NCBI GenBank assembly: GCA_903789415.1
Contig: CAIFEG010000016.1
Coordinates: 1 to 47,800, forward strand
Reading direction: 5' to 3'
Origin: an uncultured Eggerthellaceae bacterium
Lineage (GTDB): Bacteria > Actinomycetota > Coriobacteriia > Coriobacteriales > Eggerthellaceae
DNA: 47,800 bases
Of the stretch, positions 44,781 through 47,800 are shown piece after piece. Position numbers and translations under genes: made by a program. Position 1 is the first letter of the stretch; each line of letters opens with the position of its first letter. A model generated the notes under the pieces. It saw only the letters and a list, made by a program, of their open reading frames with translations. It ran no database searches and was not told the origin of the DNA.

Positions 44781-45130
44781 TTAAAGAATTAAACCTATGC
44801 AGAATAATACGGTGATGCCACTTAAGAAAATAATTGCACTTTTAGAATGCATTTCAGGAACCGTTTTCTTAATGAACGTGTCATCATGATTCGAAACAAT
44901 ATCGCGAATTGTCTGGAAATTCAAAGCTCGGCTTTTTGTAAAAGCCATAAGGCGCGTGAAAACAGAATTTTCTTTTGAAGACGCGATACCCCTAAAATGA
45001 TCGTCTAAACGCTCAAGATCTGTTCTTGTATCAATATGGGGAAAAGGAATGATCGTGGCAGAATGGTCAGCAGAATTCTGAGGTTTAAGGGCTGAAGTGC
45101 CCGCAATGGAGTATCCATTTTAGTATTCAT
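44781..45130 (-). pseudogene. Frameshifted SOS-controlled small gene with C-terminal membrane segment (ChiZ/DivS position)
   Basis: ATG 45130 has GGAGG five bases upstream but runs only 41 codons. The next reading frame is open from about 45119 to a TAA at 44781-44783. Adding one A to the A4 run at 45118-45121 joins them into a 116-residue protein: MNTKNGYSIAGTSALKPQNS at the start, a polar helical middle, and SAIIFLSGITVLFCIGLIL as a membrane segment ending at the stop. It is driven from the lexA intergenic region and sits where Mycobacterium chiZ (Rv2719c) and Corynebacterium divS lie, before nrdR. I see no LysM or hydrolase motif. A role in SOS division arrest is inference. The frameshift may be an assembly error, a mutation or a slippage site. 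Confidence 0.7.
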
Positions 45131-45156
45131 AAAAACCTCCGAATAGTGTTGAATAT

Positions 45157-45170
45157 CGAACCTTTGTTCG
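45157..45170. promoter_or_regulatory. SOS (LexA) box 1
   Basis: CGAACCTTTGTTCG is a perfect CGAAC-N4-GTTCG box of the Gram-positive/actinobacterial type, in the spacer of the lexA promoter. Confidence 0.92.
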
Positions 45171-45184
45171 TATATAATGTAATT

Positions 45185-45198
45185 CGAACAAACGTTCT
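45185..45198. promoter_or_regulatory. SOS (LexA) box 2
   Basis: CGAACAAACGTTCT matches the consensus except for the last base. It begins exactly 28 bp after box 1 and occupies the spacer of the leftward promoter. Confidence 0.85.
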
Positions 45199-45212
45199 TG
45201 TCAATAAAAAAT

Positions 45213-45226
45213 CAAACATTTGTTCG
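45213..45226. promoter_or_regulatory. SOS (LexA) box 3
   Basis: CAAACATTTGTTCG matches except for one base in the left half. It begins 28 bp after box 2 and abuts the lexA ribosome-binding site (AAGGA at 45227-45231), so it lies inside the transcribed lexA leader. Confidence 0.75.
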
Positions 45227-45238
45227 AAGGAAATCACA

Positions 45239-45880
45239 ATGAATGAGCTTACTGAAAAACAATTAAAGACATTAAGATGCATTGAAAAATACATCTCTCT
45301 TCATAGCTATCCACCCACTGTCCGTGAAATTTCACGGATGATGCACTTAAGCTCCCCTTCTACCGCTTTTTCTCATCTTAAAGTTCTCGAAAAGAAGGGA
45401 TATATTTCAATAGCAGGATCACAATCTCGTTCGATGGTTGTACATGATCCTAATAATCCCTATGAGCAGCACGAAGACACGCTTGCATCTCAAGGCGATT
45501 CAGGCACCGTGAAATTACCATTAGTTGGTAATGTCGCGGCGGGCACTCCTATATTAGCCGAGCAAAATATCCAGGAATATATGTCACTGCCAACCGAGAT
45601 CGTTGGTGATAGCGCTTCTTATATGTTGGAAGTACATGGTCAATCTATGATTGAAGCAGGGATCAATGACGGCGATTATGTTGTCGTTCGTGAACAGCAG
45701 AATGCTGACAACGGAGATATCGTAGTTGCCTTAATCGATGATGGGGCTACGGTAAAGCGCTTTTACAAAGAAAGTGATCATATTCGCTTGCAGCCCGAAA
45801 ATCATACCATGGAACCCATTATTGTCCCGGATTGCATAATTGCAGGTAAAGTTGTCGCTCTCTTTAGAAGAGTGTATTAG
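45239..45880 (+). CDS. lexA: LexA repressor
   Basis: The master SOS repressor has 213 residues: a winged helix-turn-helix (residues 1-65, PTVREISRMMHLSSPSTAFS), a polar linker, the self-cleavage site Ala101-Gly102 (NVAAGTPIL), and the peptidase domain with Ser136 (HGQSMIEAGI) and Lys173 (GATVKRFY). ATG 45239 has AAGGA seven bases upstream; the frame is open back to 45146 but that stretch holds the operators. It is autoregulated by the three boxes upstream and is divergent from the small SOS gene. hflX converges on it. Confidence 0.97.
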   Translation: MNELTEKQLKTLRCIEKYISLHSYPPTVREISRMMHLSSPSTAFSHLKVLEKKGYISIAGSQSRSMVVHDPNNPYEQHEDTLASQGDSGTVKLPLVGNVAAGTPILAEQNIQEYMSLPTEIVGDSASYMLEVHGQSMIEAGINDGDYVVVREQQNADNGDIVVALIDDGATVKRFYKESDHIRLQPENHTMEPIIVPDCIIAGKVVALFRRVY

Positions 45881-45904
45881 TCACGTATTTTCCACTTTTT
45901 CGCA

Positions 45905-47228
45905 TTATTTACGTTTGGACTTTGCCTCTTTATACGGCGTAAAGTTTACGACAAAATCATTGGGGATGCGCAGCTCTAAAATCGTCCCTTCTGAATCATA
46001 CGTTTCATAAAGCACTTGGCAGCGATCATGCGCAAGTGAAACGAGATCGCCGCGATTGAAAGGGATACAAACACGCATGTATGTATCTTTCGAAGCTGCA
46101 ACCGCTTCAATGCGTTGAAGAAGGCGGTCAATGCCTTCACCTGTTTTTGCCGAAGCAAGAATCGATCCAGGCATTTGACGCTCAATAGCACGCTTCTGAT
46201 TTTCAGTTAAAAGATCGCATTTGTTAAAGACTTCAATTCGATCAATCTTTTCAGCACCGATTTGTTGAATGGTCGAATTAACTGTAGCAATTTGCTCTGC
46301 CCGGGATGGAGACGAGGCATCAATAACATGAAGGATAATATCTGCCTTATTGATCTCTTCAAGCGTACTCTTAAACGCATCAATAAGCTTCGTGGGAAGT
46401 TTTTGTATAAACCCTACCGTATCGGTTAGGGTTACCTCTCTTCCCCCCCGGCAGGCGCAATTTCCTCGTGGTCGCATCTACGGTCGCAAAAAGCTTGTCA
46501 TACTGCAAAACATGGGAATCCGTGAGCCGGTTCATCAAACTTGATTTTCCCGCGTTGGTATATCCTGCAAGAGCAATGCGGATCATTCCGCTTCTCATTC
46601 TGCTTGAACGCTGAAGGTTTCTATTTTGTTGTAGGTGTTTAAGATCCTTTTTGATCGACGTAATGCGCTTTCTTACCAGCCTACGGTCAACCTCAAGCTG
46701 ACTCTCACCTTCACCAAAACGCGATCCTACTCCTCCACCCATTCGGTTACCTGCAGAGGCAAGGTGTGCCCACATGCCACGAAGCCGAGGATACAGATAC
46801 TCATTTTGGGCGAGCCGAACCTGCATGCGCCCCTCTTTGCTGGTTGCATGCATGGCGAAAATATCTAAAATGAGCGCGGTTCTATCTATGACTTTGATGT
46901 CTCTACCAAAAATATGCTCAAGATTAGACTGCTGGGTAGGGGAAAGCTCATCATCAAAAATGACCACATCGACATTAAGCTCTTTACACATGCGCTCAAT
47001 CTCATGTGCTTTGCCACTCCCAATGTACGTTGCAGCTACGGGAGCAGAAAGTCGTTGCGTAGTCTGCCCCACCACTACGGCGCCATCGGTATCTACCAAA
47101 CGATGAAGCTCTGCCATCGTTTCCGACAGTTTCCAATGATCTGCATCGAGTTCAACACCTACCAAAAAAGCTCGTTCGGGCTCTTCGGCAGTAGACTGTG
47201 GAATAAAACGGTTCTTATTAGTCGACAA
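45905..47228 (-). pseudogene. hflX: GTPase HflX, interrupted by a frameshift in a G7 run
   Basis: HflX is a ribosome-associated GTPase that rescues or splits stalled 70S ribosomes. The first frame (from TTG 47228) gives the N-terminal domain, the Gly-rich AGNRMGGGVGSRFGEGESQLE, G1 AGYTNAGKSSL and switch I ATVDATTRKLRLPGG, then runs off into an unrelated tail. The other frame resumes at GGREVTLTDTVGFIQKLP (G3) and continues through FNKCDLL (G4) and ASAKTGEG (G5) to the stop at 45905. Removing one G from the G7 run (plus-strand C7 at 46443-46449) restores the reading L-P-G-G-R-E-V. Both halves are otherwise well conserved. AAGGA lies three bases before the TTG. The order lexA-hflX-dapF is typical of Actinomycetota. 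Confidence 0.9.
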
Positions 47229-47262
47229 ACGTCCTTCTTAATGATGTATGCGATCGATGTAT

Positions 47263-47800
47263 TTATTCGATATCAATCGTACCTTGATATACCTGTGTAG
47301 CCGGGCCTTCCATGAGCACATGCATATCATCAGCCCAGGTAATATGCAGGGTTCCACCTAACAAAATCAGATCATTTTCACGGTTTGCACGTCCCGTTAA
47401 ATACGCTGCAACATCGGTCGCACAAGATCCTGTTCCGCATGCAAGTGTTTCTCCATCACCACGCTCAAATACGCGCATATGGATTCCGTCATCGCGAACC
47501 TGAGCAAATTCAATATTCGCTTTTTCAGGAAATACCGCATGCGATTCAAAGAAAGAACCAACGGTGGGAATATCGAATGTTTCGAGACTCTTCTCAGCGG
47601 AAGTAAAAACTGAACTCGGCAATTTTTCAAAATCATCAATGAAACAAACTGCATGAGGATTTCCCATTGAAACGCACGTAAAGAGGAATGGGTACCATGG
47701 GTTATCAACAGACGCTTCTTTTACGTATGGAATACCATCTGGCGTTTGCGCATTTGAAGAAAGCGTTGTAGGAACATCAGCAGGATCAAAAATAGGCGTT
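47263..47800 (-). CDS. dapF: Diaminopimelate epimerase, 5' end beyond the window
   Basis: DapF interconverts LL- and meso-diaminopimelate for lysine and peptidoglycan synthesis. Only the C-terminal part (about 178 codons) lies in the window. It includes VSMGNPHAVCF, FERGDGETLACGTGSCA with the second catalytic cysteine, and the final strands ending near GPATQVYQGTIDIE. The frame is open to the last base of the window, so the start and the first catalytic cysteine are upstream of it. It ends 34 bases before the hflX start and is probably cotranscribed with it. Confidence 0.95.
   Translation of the reverse strand, partial: TPIFDPADVPTTLSSNAQTPDGIPYVKEASVDNPWYPFLFTCVSMGNPHAVCFIDDFEKLPSSVFTSAEKSLETFDIPTVGSFFESHAVFPEKANIEFAQVRDDGIHMRVFERGDGETLACGTGSCATDVAAYLTGRANRENDLILLGGTLHITWADDMHVLMEGPATQVYQGTIDIE

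Larger units (their letters stand above)
45149..45204. promoter_or_regulatory. Overlapping divergent promoters of lexA and the small SOS gene
   Basis: Rightward: TTGAAT (45149-45154) and TATAAT (45173-45178), 18 bases apart, for lexA. Leftward: TTGACA (complement of 45199-45204) and TACATT (complement of 45176-45181), 17 bases apart, for the small gene. SOS box 1 sits in the rightward spacer and near the leftward start. Box 2 fills the leftward spacer and lies near the rightward start. LexA on either box could block both promoters. Confidence 0.7.

Overview
The window looks like a chromosomal segment from an anaerobic, moderate-GC (mid-40s percent by eye) member of the Actinomycetota, most likely class Coriobacteriia. 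Three things point there: the actinobacterial gene order nrdR - small SOS gene - lexA - hflX - dapF at the right end, a perfect CGAAC-N4-GTTCG SOS box, and an anaerobic gene set (six-gene Ech-type hydrogenase, indolepyruvate ferredoxin oxidoreductase with an arylacetate-CoA ligase, MenA). The class-level placement is inference, not a measured classification. Most of the window is core chromosome. I see no phage, insertion sequence, CRISPR array or rRNA.

Layout. 1-400: tRNA-Gly, tRNA-Cys and tRNA-Val with terminators. 0.4-8.8 kb: a TetR regulator, an unknown anchored protein, TerC, a lipid kinase, RNase D, a YugP-type zinc peptidase, XseA/XseB and a HIT protein. 9-12.7 kb: a family 2 glycosyltransferase, DNA polymerase IV and an aminotransferase-fold protein that has lost its PLP lysine. 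12.9-19.8 kb: IleRS, LspA, RluD-type pseudouridine synthase, ferrochelatase, CoaBC, then tRNA-Pro. 20.1-25.5 kb: a complete group-4 Ech hydrogenase operon in the order A-B-C-D-E-F. 25.6-32.9 kb: PgsA, then an aromatic amino acid fermentation set (PaaK, tandem-ACT protein, IorA, IorB) interleaved with a D,D-carboxypeptidase and a zinc-ribbon/FHA protein. 33-39.5 kb: GluQ, MenA, a DUF2974-like alpha/beta hydrolase, a phosphohexomutase and BirA. 39.9-47.8 kb: a 1224-residue protein joining a GH30 hydrolase to about 700 residues of disordered sequence, dUTPase, NrdR, a frameshifted SOS gene, LexA, a frameshifted HflX and the 3' part of dapF.

How the genes work together. IorAB would oxidise aryl-pyruvates to aryl-acetyl-CoA and reduced ferredoxin, PaaK would interconvert the acyl-CoA and the acid, and Ech could re-oxidise ferredoxin to H2 with ion pumping. 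MenA would supply a quinone. This coupling is inference from gene content.

The most interesting locus is the lexA divergent region. Three SOS boxes lie exactly 28 bp apart between two overlapping promoters. The leftward promoter drives a small gene predicted to encode a 116-residue protein with a membrane segment at its extreme C terminus. It occupies the position of ChiZ (Rv2719c) in Mycobacterium and DivS in Corynebacterium, both SOS division inhibitors, but has no visible LysM domain. It is interrupted by a one-base deficit in an A4 run. hflX, 1.3 kb away, is interrupted by a one-base excess in a G7 run. Whether these are assembly errors, real mutations or slippage-controlled genes is the main open question.
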